A DNA stretch of 64,000 bases from Streptomyces sp. AV19 (GTDB taxonomy: Bacteria; Actinomycetota; Actinomycetes; Streptomycetales; Streptomycetaceae). The notes below the pieces were generated by a model. That model was not told the origin of the DNA and did no database searches. It was given only the letters and a program-made list of their open reading frames with translations. The DNA lies in assembly GCF_015999245.1 (NCBI RefSeq), contig NZ_JAEAMR010000020.1, positions 131,156-195,155 on the forward strand, read 5' to 3'. Each line of letters begins with the position of its first letter. The first letter of the stretch is position 1. Below are positions 50,006 to 59,416 of this stretch, in pieces. Position numbers and translations under genes: made by a program.

Positions 50006-50383
50006 GGCCGACGTCCCGGTGCCTGCCCGTCGTGGGCAAGGCCCTGGGCGGCCGGCGCGTCCACGACCGCGTGAACGTCGGCGGCGGCCTGCCCGCCTCC
50101 CGCGTGCCGCGGTTGTTGTCGGCCGATGTGGCTTCAGCGCCTGCCGGCGGCGGTCGCGCCTCGTTCAACTGCCCGCCGCACAAGGTGATCCACCCCTGGT
50201 CCTTTGTGGTTCCGGAGATCAGGGGCGGGGCAGCGGCAGGCCGGGGTGCCGCAGGCGCTGGCCCCGTATGCGTGCAGGGTGAAGGTCTCCGGCCCGGGGG
50301 CCCCGGCGGTGTCGGAGGCGTCCAGGACAGGCCCGATCCGCTCCCACAACCGGATCGGGCCGCCTTGTGGACCTGTCATCCGC

Positions 50384-50611
50384 CTCCTCGGCGTGCTCGG
50401 CGCGAGCATCGGCACGGTCATGGGCGTCTTCCTCGGCTGGGCGATGGTACGCACCCTCCAGGCGAACGTCGCGGGCTACGAGTTGGTCCTGCCCTGGGGC
50501 CGCCTCGCCCTCACCATCCTGATCGCCCTGGCAGGCGCGCTGCTCGCATCTCTCCGGCCCGCCCGCAGGGCCGCCCGCCTCGACATCCCCGCCGCGACAG
50601 CAGCCCCGTAA
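50384..50611 (+). pseudogene. C-terminal fragment of an FtsX-type ABC permease
   Basis: GVLGASIGTVMGVFLGWAMV, then LTILIALAGALLASLRPARRAARLDIPAA is the standard last two membrane helices and tail of a MacB/FtsX permease. The upstream 700 residues are missing. Confidence 0.75.
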
Positions 50612-50641
50612 ACCCCGCCACCCAGCAGACGCGTCCCCGGT

Positions 50642-50698
50642 CTGCCACCATGATCGGCTGCGCAGCCTCACGGACTGCGCAGCCGATCATGGTGGCAG
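50642..50698. repeat. 24-bp perfect inverted repeat
   Basis: Arms 50642-50665 and 50675-50698 are perfectly complementary with a 9-base loop. It lies 31 bases after the FtsX fragment and at the head of a transposase remnant. Either a strong terminator or the trace of an insertion end. Confidence 0.75.
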
Positions 50699-50699
50699 C

Positions 50700-50850
50700 G
50701 AGCAGGCCAGGCATGACAGACCAACCCCAGTGGCACAAGAGGCGAAAGAAGCTCCCCCTCCACATCGGACAGATCCGTCACATACGCAGCACGCCGACCA
50801 GCCACCGCCCGCCTCCCCCGAAGGAGCGACCACCAAGTCAGCTTCCCCGC
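50700..50850 (-). pseudogene. IS5-like transposase N-terminal remnant
   Basis: The minus frame reads RRAAYVTDLSDVEGELLSPLVP, close to the DLSDxEWxLLxPLLP opening of IS5-family transposases, then loses similarity. No intact IS ends are recognised. 50850-51143 holds no other gene. Confidence 0.55.
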
Positions 50851-51143
50851 AAGGGACTTCTCAGACACCCTCCAGCCTCGCGCAGACGCGGGAGCAGGCA
50901 CAGCAGGAAACCGGCACGGCTTCGGCGGTTCTCAGGGTGGCGCCAACCACCAAGATCAGGTGGTTACCTGTCTCGACCGTACCCGAGTGGCCTTTCGGGC
51001 GAGGAGTGAGAGCCCGTCCCTGCTCTGCTTCGATCGCATCGTGGCTGAATCTGTGCGTACTGGAATGTCCGGATAACGCAGGGTTCAACTGGAGTTTCCC
51101 CATGGGAAACTTGGCCGTCTTTTGGATCTTTGAAGGGACTTCC

Positions 51144-52691
51144 ATGCCTCGAATTTCCCCTCGCCATGTCCGTATCGGGCCAAGACGGCGGCTGCGCCGG
51201 CTGACACACTTGGTCACGGTTGGTGCCGCCATGAGTGCGGTACTGCTCGCGCCCGGTTCCGCCGGGGCAAGCGGGACCACCTTCACCGACGCCTACCATG
51301 ACCTCGGGCCGGCGTCGAAGGCGGACTGGATGAAGGACCTCGCGGGCAGCACCTGGCTGGCGGGACTGTCCCTGCCCGGCACCCATGACACCCTCTCCAT
51401 TCACGGAGCGGCCATGACGGAGACTCAGGAGAACTTCGGCGACAGCGCGAACACGCTGACAGCGCAGTTGGAGCGGGGCATCCGTGCTGTCGACATCCGG
51501 GTCCGTGTCACCGAGAACCGGTACTTCACGGTTCACCACGGAAAGGTCTACCAGAAGGCGAATTTCGATGACGTCCTGAAAAAGGCCCAGAACTTCCTGG
51601 GCCAGCACAAGAACGAGACGATCGTCATGCGATTGAAGGCCGAATGCTCGCGCGGGAACGAGAAGGTAGGCATCGGCGACTGCGAGAACGATCCGAAGAC
51701 CGTTGACAGCGCGAAGATCGAATCGATCTTCAAGGACTATGTATCCCGGTACCCCGACCTCTTCTACCGCCCGTCGGTAGAGGGGAGAGCGGGGGTGCCC
51801 CGCCTCTCACAGGTCCGCGGCAAGATCGTGCTGGGCAGCTTCGACCACGTCGACGGCCAATACGGGATCAACTCCTTCAACAACCACCAAGAGGATCACT
51901 GGAAACCGGCCAACATTCCGGAGAAGTTCGACCTCGTCAAGGCGAACATCGAGCGGGCCGTCCGTGACGGCAGCGGTGAGATGTACGTGACGTACACGTC
52001 CGCATCCACGGTTCCCGACCTGTCGCCCGCCGGGTTCGCGGGCGGATACGGGTGGCACAGAAACCAGCCCGCCGTTCCCGGCGTCAACGTCCGGCTGATG
52101 CAGTACCTGAACGACGGAGGGGGCAATGGCCGCCTCGGTGTCGTCATGATGGACTTCCCCGGCTGGGCCCTGGTGGAGAACATCATCGCCCGGAACCAGG
52201 GCAATGTCGTCAAGGGCAGCCACCAGGCGATCTGGCTGGTCAACGCCGACAAGACCTATGTCGACACCAAGTACAACCGGTGCATGGTGCGGGGACCCGA
52301 GTTCGACAGTTCCAAGACCGGCGGCCTGGTCACCCAGCGCGCGTGCCAGTCGAAGGCGCCCAGCAGCCACCGGTGGGGGGTCGAGAAGCCCTCGTACGAC
52401 GGCAAGGGCTACTACCAGATCAAGTCCAGCAACGGCTCGTGCCTGACGGTCCCCTACAACAACGGCACCCCGCCGTCGGCCGGGACCCAGCTGTTCTGGT
52501 GGGGATGTGAGACCCGCTGGTTCGCGGGCAGCCAGCTGTGGAACGTCATCCCGACTCAGGCCGAAGTCGGAGGCGAGCGCAGGACGGCCTACAAGTTCAT
52601 CAACAACTGGACCGGGCAGTGCCTGTCGGTGGACCCGTCCACCGCCTCCGCCCCGGGCGGCAAGGTGACCCAGGACACCTGCCCGAAGTAA
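51144..52691 (+). CDS. secreted phosphatidylinositol phospholipase C with lectin-like C-terminus
   Basis: 515 residues. A twin-Arg-rich N-terminus and hydrophobic stretch end near PGSAGAS (about 43). PI-PLC X domain about 60-350: catalytic His81 in LSLPGTHDTLS, His131 in FTVHHGKVY, and LERGIRAVDIRV. The C-terminal 130 residues (YYQIKSSNGSCLTVP, QLFWWGCE, WTGQCLSVDP) look like ricin-type beta-trefoil repeats that could bind glycans. Cleaves PI or GPI-type lipids outside the cell. GAAGGGA precedes ATG 51144. Confidence 0.9.
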   Translation: MPRISPRHVRIGPRRRLRRLTHLVTVGAAMSAVLLAPGSAGASGTTFTDAYHDLGPASKADWMKDLAGSTWLAGLSLPGTHDTLSIHGAAMTETQENFGDSANTLTAQLERGIRAVDIRVRVTENRYFTVHHGKVYQKANFDDVLKKAQNFLGQHKNETIVMRLKAECSRGNEKVGIGDCENDPKTVDSAKIESIFKDYVSRYPDLFYRPSVEGRAGVPRLSQVRGKIVLGSFDHVDGQYGINSFNNHQEDHWKPANIPEKFDLVKANIERAVRDGSGEMYVTYTSASTVPDLSPAGFAGGYGWHRNQPAVPGVNVRLMQYLNDGGGNGRLGVVMMDFPGWALVENIIARNQGNVVKGSHQAIWLVNADKTYVDTKYNRCMVRGPEFDSSKTGGLVTQRACQSKAPSSHRWGVEKPSYDGKGYYQIKSSNGSCLTVPYNNGTPPSAGTQLFWWGCETRWFAGSQLWNVIPTQAEVGGERRTAYKFINNWTGQCLSVDPSTASAPGGKVTQDTCPK

Positions 52692-52716
52692 CCGCCGCAC
52701 CGGGATGGAACCGGTG

Positions 52717-53244
52717 TCATCGTGGTTGGCGCCTCTCACGCTGTCGGCGGCTGCGCCGCGGGGTGCCAGCGGTGCTGTCAAGTTGCTCTGGTGCCCGCTT
52801 TACGAGTGGTTCCGGCGATGCCGCCGGCGCGCCCCGCGTCGCAGGAGCCATCCGGGCGACGATCGCGGCGATCTCCTCACGGCGCCGGCCGGTGACCTCC
52901 TCGACGATGCGCAGCCCCTCGGCCGTCAGCCGCATCATCGTCTCCCGGCGGTTGTCGGGGTTGATCTCACGGGAGATCAACCCCGCGGTGTGGAGGCGGT
53001 CGACCATCCGCATCGCCGTGGACGGATTGACCCCCAGCAATTCGGCCAGTGTCACCAGCTTCACCGGGCCATTCGTGGAAAGCACCACCAGCAGCCGGAA
53101 CTGCGGCAAGGTCACCCGGTCCTCCACCGCCGCCAGCGACCGCGCCAATACGGCCACCAGCACGCGAGAGGCGGTCAACACCGCACGGGTCACTGCGGCA
53201 ACATCATCGGTGTCCCGCGGCAGAGGACGCGAACGCTTGGGCAC
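52717..53244 (-). CDS. MarR-family transcriptional regulator
   Basis: 175 residues. Winged HTH about 25-125: VTLPQFRLLVVLSTNGPVKL, TLAELLGVNPSTAMRMVDRL (recognition helix) and the wing SREINPDNRRETMMRLTAEG. GTG 53244 is the first plausible start. Divergent from the ClC gene; a perfect MarR-type palindrome lies between them, so it probably represses both. The C-terminus is a long basic Arg-rich tail. Confidence 0.9.
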   Translation of the reverse strand: MPKRSRPLPRDTDDVAAVTRAVLTASRVLVAVLARSLAAVEDRVTLPQFRLLVVLSTNGPVKLVTLAELLGVNPSTAMRMVDRLHTAGLISREINPDNRRETMMRLTAEGLRIVEEVTGRRREEIAAIVARMAPATRGAPAASPEPLVKRAPEQLDSTAGTPRRSRRQRERRQPR

Positions 53245-53297
53245 AACACCCTTTCTATCGTGCCGGAATCGACGCTGCCGCCCCTCCTCTTGACAAC

Positions 53298-53314
53298 CTT
53301 TGCATAATGCAAAG
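53298..53314. promoter_or_regulatory. MarR-type palindromic operator
   Basis: CTTTGCATAATGCAAAG is a perfect 17-bp palindrome around a central A. It overlaps the spacer behind TTGACA (53290-53295), midway between the divergent MarR and ClC genes. Confidence 0.75.
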
Positions 53315-53331
53315 CGAGTGAGGAGGGGGAC

Positions 53332-54756
53332 ATGAGCGGTATACCCACCACGGACTCCGCCGACATATCCGCCGACACCCGACCACCCCAAGCCACCCGC
53401 CTGCGCGTACCGGACCGGATAAGCCGGGCCCCCTGGGCCCTGACCGTCCTCGCCCCGATCACCGGGGCGGCAGCCGCACTCGGCTCGATCGGCTTCCACC
53501 AGCTGACCGACGCCCTCACCCGCGTCTTCTCCGGCAGCGCCGACTACGCGAGCGCCGGTCACGCCGCCCACCCGCTGATACCGGGGCTCGGCCCGTACTT
53601 CGTGCTCCTCGCCCCCGTCATCGGCGGGATGCTCTACGGGCCGCTGATCCACCGCTTCGCCCCCGGCCCCATCGGCCATGGACTGCCCGAGGTGATGCTC
53701 GCCGCCTCCCGGCCCGGCGCCGGTCTCGGGGTCCGGCCCACGGCCGCCAAGGCCCTGGCCTCCGCCGTGTGCATCGGTTCCGGCGGATCGCTGGGCCGCA
53801 CCGGACCCGTCGTCCAGGTCGGCTCCGCCCTCGGATGCCTCCTCGGCCGCCTGACCAAGACTCCCCCGGACCAGGTACGAGTGCTTCTGGCCTGTGGCGC
53901 GGCGGGCGGTGTCGCCGCCACCTTCAACGCCCCTCTCACCGGCGCGTTCTTCGCCGTGGAACTGATCCTGCGCACCTACACCGTCGAGGTGTTCGGCGCG
54001 GTCGCGCTGGCCGGCATCACCGCCGACGTCCTCACCCGTACGGCCCTCGGTACCACCGTCTTCCTGCCCCTGCCCGATCCGGGGCCCGCGCAAGCGGCCC
54101 AACTACCGCTCCTGTTCCTCCTCGGCGTGGGCGCGGCAGCCGTCAGTGCGGTCTTCACCCGCGTGCTGTACCTGGTCGAGGACGCGTGCACCCGCGCCTG
54201 GCGGGGACCGCAGTGGCTGCGCCCGGCCGCAGGCGGACTCCTCCTGGGCACCCTGCTCCTCGCCCTGCCGCAGCTGTACGGCTCCGGCTTCCCGGTCATC
54301 GGGACGGTCGTCGACGGTGGCTACCTGCCGGGACTCCTGCTCCTGCTGCTGGCGGGAAAGATCTTCGCCGCGAGCCTGACGCTGGGCATCGGCGGAGCCG
54401 GCGGGGTCTTCGCCCCCAGCCTGTTCGCCGGCGCCGCGCTCGGCGCCGCCTACGGCAGTGCGGCCCGCGGGCTGCTGCCCGGCGTCGCGGGGCCGGCCAC
54501 CCTCTACGCCCTGGCCGGCATGGCCGCGGTCCTCGCCGGTTGCTCGGGCACACCGGTCACCGCGATCACACTCCTCTTCGAACTGACCGGCCAATACACC
54601 ATAGTTCCTCCGGTCATGCTCACCGTGGTCGTCTCGGCCCTCACCGCCCGTCTGCTGTGTCGCCACACCATTCACACCCTCAAACTCAGCCGCCGCGGCG
54701 TGACACTCCCCACCCCTATGACCGAGCCACCTCGAGCAAATCCGAACACCGGATAG
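53332..54756 (+). CDS. ClC-family chloride channel/transporter
   Basis: 474 residues with about 10-12 membrane helices. ClC filter motifs: GHGLPEV (115-121, the GSGIPE position), GSGGSLGRTGPVVQVG (149-164) and GGVFAPSLFAGAALG. The gating glutamate of GREGP is Thr157 here (GRTGP), which in known ClCs abolishes proton coupling, so a passive channel is predicted. No CBS domains. Divergent from MarR. Confidence 0.92.
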   Translation: MSGIPTTDSADISADTRPPQATRLRVPDRISRAPWALTVLAPITGAAAALGSIGFHQLTDALTRVFSGSADYASAGHAAHPLIPGLGPYFVLLAPVIGGMLYGPLIHRFAPGPIGHGLPEVMLAASRPGAGLGVRPTAAKALASAVCIGSGGSLGRTGPVVQVGSALGCLLGRLTKTPPDQVRVLLACGAAGGVAATFNAPLTGAFFAVELILRTYTVEVFGAVALAGITADVLTRTALGTTVFLPLPDPGPAQAAQLPLLFLLGVGAAAVSAVFTRVLYLVEDACTRAWRGPQWLRPAAGGLLLGTLLLALPQLYGSGFPVIGTVVDGGYLPGLLLLLLAGKIFAASLTLGIGGAGGVFAPSLFAGAALGAAYGSAARGLLPGVAGPATLYALAGMAAVLAGCSGTPVTAITLLFELTGQYTIVPPVMLTVVVSALTARLLCRHTIHTLKLSRRGVTLPTPMTEPPRANPNTG

Positions 54757-54970
54757 CGGGTTACCGCGCAAACCGTGTGCGTCCACAGAATTGACCTGCG
54801 GGTCCGGTTCCCCACTCATTCGGGTGGGGAACCGGACCGCATCCCCCCGGTAAAGCACGCCGACGTCCTAGGGTCATGGTCGGACAGATCGGAAATTCGA
54901 TGCGCTCCGAGTAGCGGGCAAAGGCCAGTTGCTCATCCGGTGAGGACATCTGTGCGGAATTCCCGCCTGC

Positions 54971-56301
54971 TTGACCACGAGAGACATCAGCACGGTGAAG
55001 GACTCTTCGCTGGACGCCATCATCCTGGCCGACATCGCCGTCATCCTGTTCGTCGGCGTCGCGGTCAGCCCACTCCGTGCGCGTCTGCGCCAACCGGTCG
55101 TGGTCGGAGAGATCGCGGCCGGCCTCCTCCTGGGCCCGAGCGTGCTCGGACTCCTCCCCGGCGACCTTCCCGCCCTTCTCTTCCCTCCGGCCGTTCGCCC
55201 GCACCTGTCCACCATCGCTCAAGTGGGCATTGTCCTCTTCATGTTCATCGCGGGCTGGGAACTCGACTTTCACCCCCTGAGAGGCCGCCTCCGCTCCGTC
55301 TTCACGATCACAACCGTCTCCCTGGCGATCCCCTTCACGCTCGCAGTAGCCGTTGCCACCGTGCTGATCACCCAGCACCCCGCCGTCACTTCTCCGGACA
55401 CCCCTACCGCGGTCTTCCCGCTCTTCATGGGCATCGTTCTGTCCATCAGCGCGCTGTCCGTGCTCGTGCGCATCATCAAGGAGAACGGGCTCCACAGCAG
55501 TCGATCGGCACGATGGCCACGACCTGCGGCGCCGTCACCGAAGCCATCGCCTGGTGCTCTGTCGTCGCACTGTTCACCACAGCCCACGAAGGCGGCCTCA
55601 CGAACTGTCTACGGCCTCTGCTGCAAATCCTGCTCTACGCCCTCGTCATGGCATGCGCGGTGCGCCCCCTGCTGCACCGGTTCCTGCACCGTGACAGACA
55701 GGCCGGACACCCGCTGCTGTTCATTCTGGTGATCAGCGGCGGCGTCCTGCTCTCCTCCTGTGCCACCGCGCGGCTCGGTGTCCACTCGGTGCTGGGCGCC
55801 TTCGCCTTCGGCCTGACCATGCCCCGCGACCTCCCTCCGGACCTGCGCCAGTCCCTCGAAGAGCCGCTCCACAACACCGGCGCCCTGCTCATCCCGGTCT
55901 TCTTCGCCCTCACCGGACTCTCCGTCGACATCACCGAACTCGGACCGGCCGGCGCGATCGAACTCGCCGCCTTCCTCGCTGTCGCATGGGCCGGCAAATA
56001 CGCCGGAACGTTCGCCGGTGCCCGTCTGACCGGCCTTCCCCGCAACGAAGCCAACCTGCTGGCCACGCTTCTCAACACCCGAGGGCTCAGCGAAGTCATC
56101 ATGCTCACCCTCGGGCGCGACGCCGGGATCATCACCGACGAGGTCTTCACCGCGATGCTCCTGACAGCTCTCCTGGCCACGGCGTCCGTCAATCCACTGG
56201 TACGGGCCCTCACGACCGCTTCCTCGGCCGGCCTCGCGCACATGCCCGCTCAGGCCGCACACCTTCAGTCGGCTCGGATCGCCAAGGAGCACACGCCCTG
56301 A
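54971..56301 (+). pseudogene. Kef-type cation:proton antiporter, frameshifted
   Basis: Two frames make one antiporter. Frame 1 (54971 to about 55503) has VGEIAAGLLLGPSVLG, GIVLFMFIAGWELDF and SISALSVLVRIIKENGL. The second frame (about 55503-56301) continues with IGTMATTCGAVTEAIAW, LGAFAFGLTMPRDLP and NTRGLSEVIMLTLGRDAGI. Inserting one base near 55503 restores continuity. Start is TTG 54971 or GTG 54995. Sequencing error is possible, but the nearby regulator is also damaged. Confidence 0.85.
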
Positions 56302-56878
56302 ACCGCCGACGGGCCGGAGCCACTGAACTGCAGAACAGCTCGTCCCCCTCTTTCCTCGGTCCCGCCTCCTCACCAGCAACGAAACCTCCGATCACACCGC
56401 ACAGGTATCCGCCAGCCGATTGGGCGTTCCCTCAACCGGAGGACCAGAGAGCGTGAGGGGAATCCTGTGGGCTCTGTGCATGAGCGCACTGACCAGCAAG
56501 GGCAATCTCCGGACTCCGGGACGAGCCGAAGATACGATGTTAAGAACACGTCAAAGAGCACAGGCGACTGGGAAATTCCAGATCAGCAGTCAGGCCAGTT
56601 ACCCGCCGCTCCAGTGCGGGGCATGCGGACCATTTTCGGCTCCGGTTCGCCTGCCATCGTCTACTCCTGTTCGTGGGAGGCGTGTTCGTGTGTCCCGATC
56701 TGTAAGCAGAGTTCTTGCGCCGGGTGTCCCGATTCCTTCCAGGGCTCACCACCGGCGCTGCTGGGATTCCAATGTCCGGGGAGAAGGTAGGAGTTGTGGT
56801 CTTGCCGGGACTGACCACGACCGCGGGGCACTGCGGTGGTGCGCCGGCTGCGGGTGTCGTCCATGAAGGGGGTGGGCC

Positions 56879-57163
56879 GTGCTCGCTCCGCATGTGAGCG
56901 CAACACCGCTGCCGGGCACCGGCGTACGGTACGACCCGACGGCGAAGGACAACCGTCGCCTGTCCGAGATGCGCATGCTTTCGAGGACGGGCGCCTCGGT
57001 GGCGACGGTGCCGCGGCGGATGGCGACGATTCCGTCTCCCGGGCCAGGGTTCCGGCTGGCCGGCGGCGAGACGCTGATCGTCCCGCGCCCGCGGCACGGT
57101 GTCCGGGTGCGGGATGCTCATGGTGGCTTCCCCGGAGACGCCCGGGCGGGATCCGGCGCTTGA
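56879..57163 (+). pseudogene. KhtT/TrkA_C-type antiporter regulatory subunit with internal deletion
   Basis: 94 codons. The beginning (TPLPGTGVRYDPTAKDNRRL) matches the N-terminus of K+/H+ antiporter regulatory subunits; the rest (RTGASVATVPRRMATIPSPG, FRLAGGETLIV) matches the end of the TrkA_C domain. About 80 residues expected between them are absent. Natural partner of the broken Kef gene. Between them (56302-56878) I see no recognisable gene. Confidence 0.55.
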
Positions 57164-57164
57164 C

Positions 57165-58919
57165 TCATCGGCCACTCCCCTCGGCTGAACCCGGCCTGTT
57201 CCGCCCTTTGTTGACCAACGGTGCGGGACTGGCGGGGACCGGCCGGCGGCCGCCGTCGGGGGCGGTGATGTGACGTCGCGCGTGGTGGATGGCGTCGGTG
57301 AGCGTGGTGAAGGAGTGAAGCGTGTCGTGGGTGACGGCGGCAGTGAGTTGGTGCCGGAGGGGCTGGGGGATGCCGGAGAGCAGGACTCGGGCGTTCCGGC
57401 GGTGGTGGGCGTCCATGGTCTGCCGAAGGGCGAGCAGGCTGGTGGCATCGCAGGCGTAGACGCCGGACAGGTCCACGATGACCACGATGGTCTCGGCCCG
57501 GGCGACCGGCTCAAGCATGCGTTGCGCCGTGGTGAAGAGCAGCGGGCCTTCGAGCCGGTAGACGGCGACTGCGGTGTCGGCGTTCGGCGTGGGCGGGTTC
57601 TGGCGGGGAAGACGGACGGGCAGGTGATGGACCCGGGCGGCCTGCGTCACGGTGCGCAAGGCGAGGGCGGCGGTCAGAAGTACGCCGACGGCGACGGCGG
57701 TGACGAGATCGACCGCCACGGTGACGCCTGCGGTGACGGCGGTGACGGCGAGCGGTCCGTGGCCGGTGCGGGCGAGTGACCGCAGTGCCGCGAGGTCGAT
57801 CATGCGCCAGGCCGTGAAGAGGAGGATGCCGGCGAGCGCGGCGAGGGGGACGGCGGAGACCAGGGTGCCCGCGGCCAGGACGGCGAGGGCGATGACGGCG
57901 GAGTTGGCGAGGGCGGCCAGGCGGGTGGTGGCGCCGGAGCGGATGTTGATGCCGGTACGGCAGACGGTGCCGGTGGCGGCCATCCCGCCGCAGAGAGACG
58001 CAGCGATGTTGGCCGCTGCCTGGCCGAACAGGACCCGGTCGCCGTCGTACCGGTGCGTGGTACCTGTCATGGTGTCCGCCGCGGAGGCGGTCATCAGCGA
58101 CTCCAGGGCGCCCAGAGCCGCCACGGTGAACACCGACGGCAGCAGATCGGGTACGGCCTCCGGCCGAAGGTATCCGGCCGACGGGGCCGACAGCCCGGCC
58201 GGCAAGGGGCCGATGAGGGCCAGCGGCAGTTGGAGGAACCGCGCCCCCGCTGTCGCGGCGGCGACCGTCAGGAGCGGCCACGGCCAGCCCGGCCGGAGTC
58301 GGTTCCCGGCCAGACACGCCGTCAGCACCGCGAGCGTCGTCGCCGCCGGCGGCACGGCACCGCTGCCGGCGCCTGCGAGCGCCCGGCCCGCGCCGATCAG
58401 GACGCCGCCTTCGCCGGGCGCGCCGCCGCCGAGGGCCAGGGGGATCTGCTGGCACACGATCACCAGGGAACTGCCGGTGATGAAGCCGGTCAGTACCGGC
58501 GCCGGCACCAGGTGCACGAACCGGCTGGCACCCAGCAGGGCCATGACCAGCAGCACCAGGCCCGCGAGCAGGCCACAGGTCAGCACCCCGGGCGCCCCGT
58601 GGGCGTGGGCGACGGGGAGCAGGACGACGGCCATGACACCGGTGGGACCGGTGATCTGCCAACGGGAGCCGCCGAGCAGCGCCGCCACGGCTCCGGCGAC
58701 CACGGCACCGACCAGCCCGGCCCGCGCCCCCAGACCGGCGGCGACGCCGAAGCCGAGCGCCATCGGCAGCGCGGCCACGGCCACGGTCGCCCCGGCCAGC
58801 AGGTTCGTCACCGGCGCGCGCTTCAGCTGGGCGAACTCGACCCGACCGGGCAGCAGGACCCTGAACCGCCGCACCGCCACAAAACCAGCGGAGTATTGCA
58901 GCGGTCTTCTTCTGGACAT
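57165..58919 (-). CDS. SulP-family anion transporter with STAS domain
   Basis: 584 residues. About 10-12 membrane segments with NLLAGATVAVAALPMALGFG (conserved first motif) and FTVAALGALESLMTASAADT; STAS domain about 445-545 with VVIVDLSGVYACDATSLLAL, where the conserved Asp/Ser phosphorylation region is visible. Probable sulfate or bicarbonate uptake. No carbonic anhydrase fusion, unlike some relatives. Start ATG 58919. Confidence 0.9.
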   Translation of the reverse strand: MSRRRPLQYSAGFVAVRRFRVLLPGRVEFAQLKRAPVTNLLAGATVAVAALPMALGFGVAAGLGARAGLVGAVVAGAVAALLGGSRWQITGPTGVMAVVLLPVAHAHGAPGVLTCGLLAGLVLLVMALLGASRFVHLVPAPVLTGFITGSSLVIVCQQIPLALGGGAPGEGGVLIGAGRALAGAGSGAVPPAATTLAVLTACLAGNRLRPGWPWPLLTVAAATAGARFLQLPLALIGPLPAGLSAPSAGYLRPEAVPDLLPSVFTVAALGALESLMTASAADTMTGTTHRYDGDRVLFGQAAANIAASLCGGMAATGTVCRTGINIRSGATTRLAALANSAVIALAVLAAGTLVSAVPLAALAGILLFTAWRMIDLAALRSLARTGHGPLAVTAVTAGVTVAVDLVTAVAVGVLLTAALALRTVTQAARVHHLPVRLPRQNPPTPNADTAVAVYRLEGPLLFTTAQRMLEPVARAETIVVIVDLSGVYACDATSLLALRQTMDAHHRRNARVLLSGIPQPLRHQLTAAVTHDTLHSFTTLTDAIHHARRHITAPDGGRRPVPASPAPLVNKGRNRPGSAEGSGR

Positions 58920-59312
58920 GCGGTCTCCTTTTCATCCCATGCGATGGGTGGGTATACACGGGGACCCGCAGGGCTGGAGACGCGAATCAGGAACAGCAGC
59001 GTGCAGAGCTTCCCGGCCGGCCGATCGGTACGCCGGACCAGGGGCCGGCGCTGCGACCCATCATGAATTGGCGGACGCAGCGTGCCGCTTTCCTCCGCTG
59101 AAACGTCGCAGAGTTCCATCGCCGGCCACAAGAGAGAAATGTCGTTCGAGGCATTCCCTGCAAGGTCGCCTCCAGAAGAAAAAGACAGAAGGAATTTCGA
59201 TGCATTGCGCAGCTCAAGCGGGGGCGTGCGGCGGATTCGCGCGCCCGGTAGCGCGCGGCCCGGGCCGGGCGTGCTCCGTGCGCCCGCATCGCGTCGGATA
59301 CCGAATACTTCG

Positions 59313-59326
59313 GTTACCGATGTAAC
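59313..59326. promoter_or_regulatory. inverted repeat before the MFS gene (candidate MarR site)
   Basis: GTTAC-CGAT-GTAAC lies 90 bases before the exporter start, with a CCGAATACTTCGG hairpin just upstream. It suits an operator for the MarR gene downstream. The rest of the 497-bp gap (58920-59416) shows nothing else I recognise. Confidence 0.35.
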
Positions 59327-59416
59327 TTCGGCGGTACGGCGGAGCCGGAACCGTACCCACGCCAGGCCCCGGCTCCGTCGTCGGCAGGGCTGGCCGACCG
59401 TACGTGGAGGTACAAG

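Noticed and set aside
54971..56301. Programmed frameshift in the Kef antiporter
   Set aside because: No slippery heptamer or stimulatory structure near 55503, and the partner gene is also degraded.
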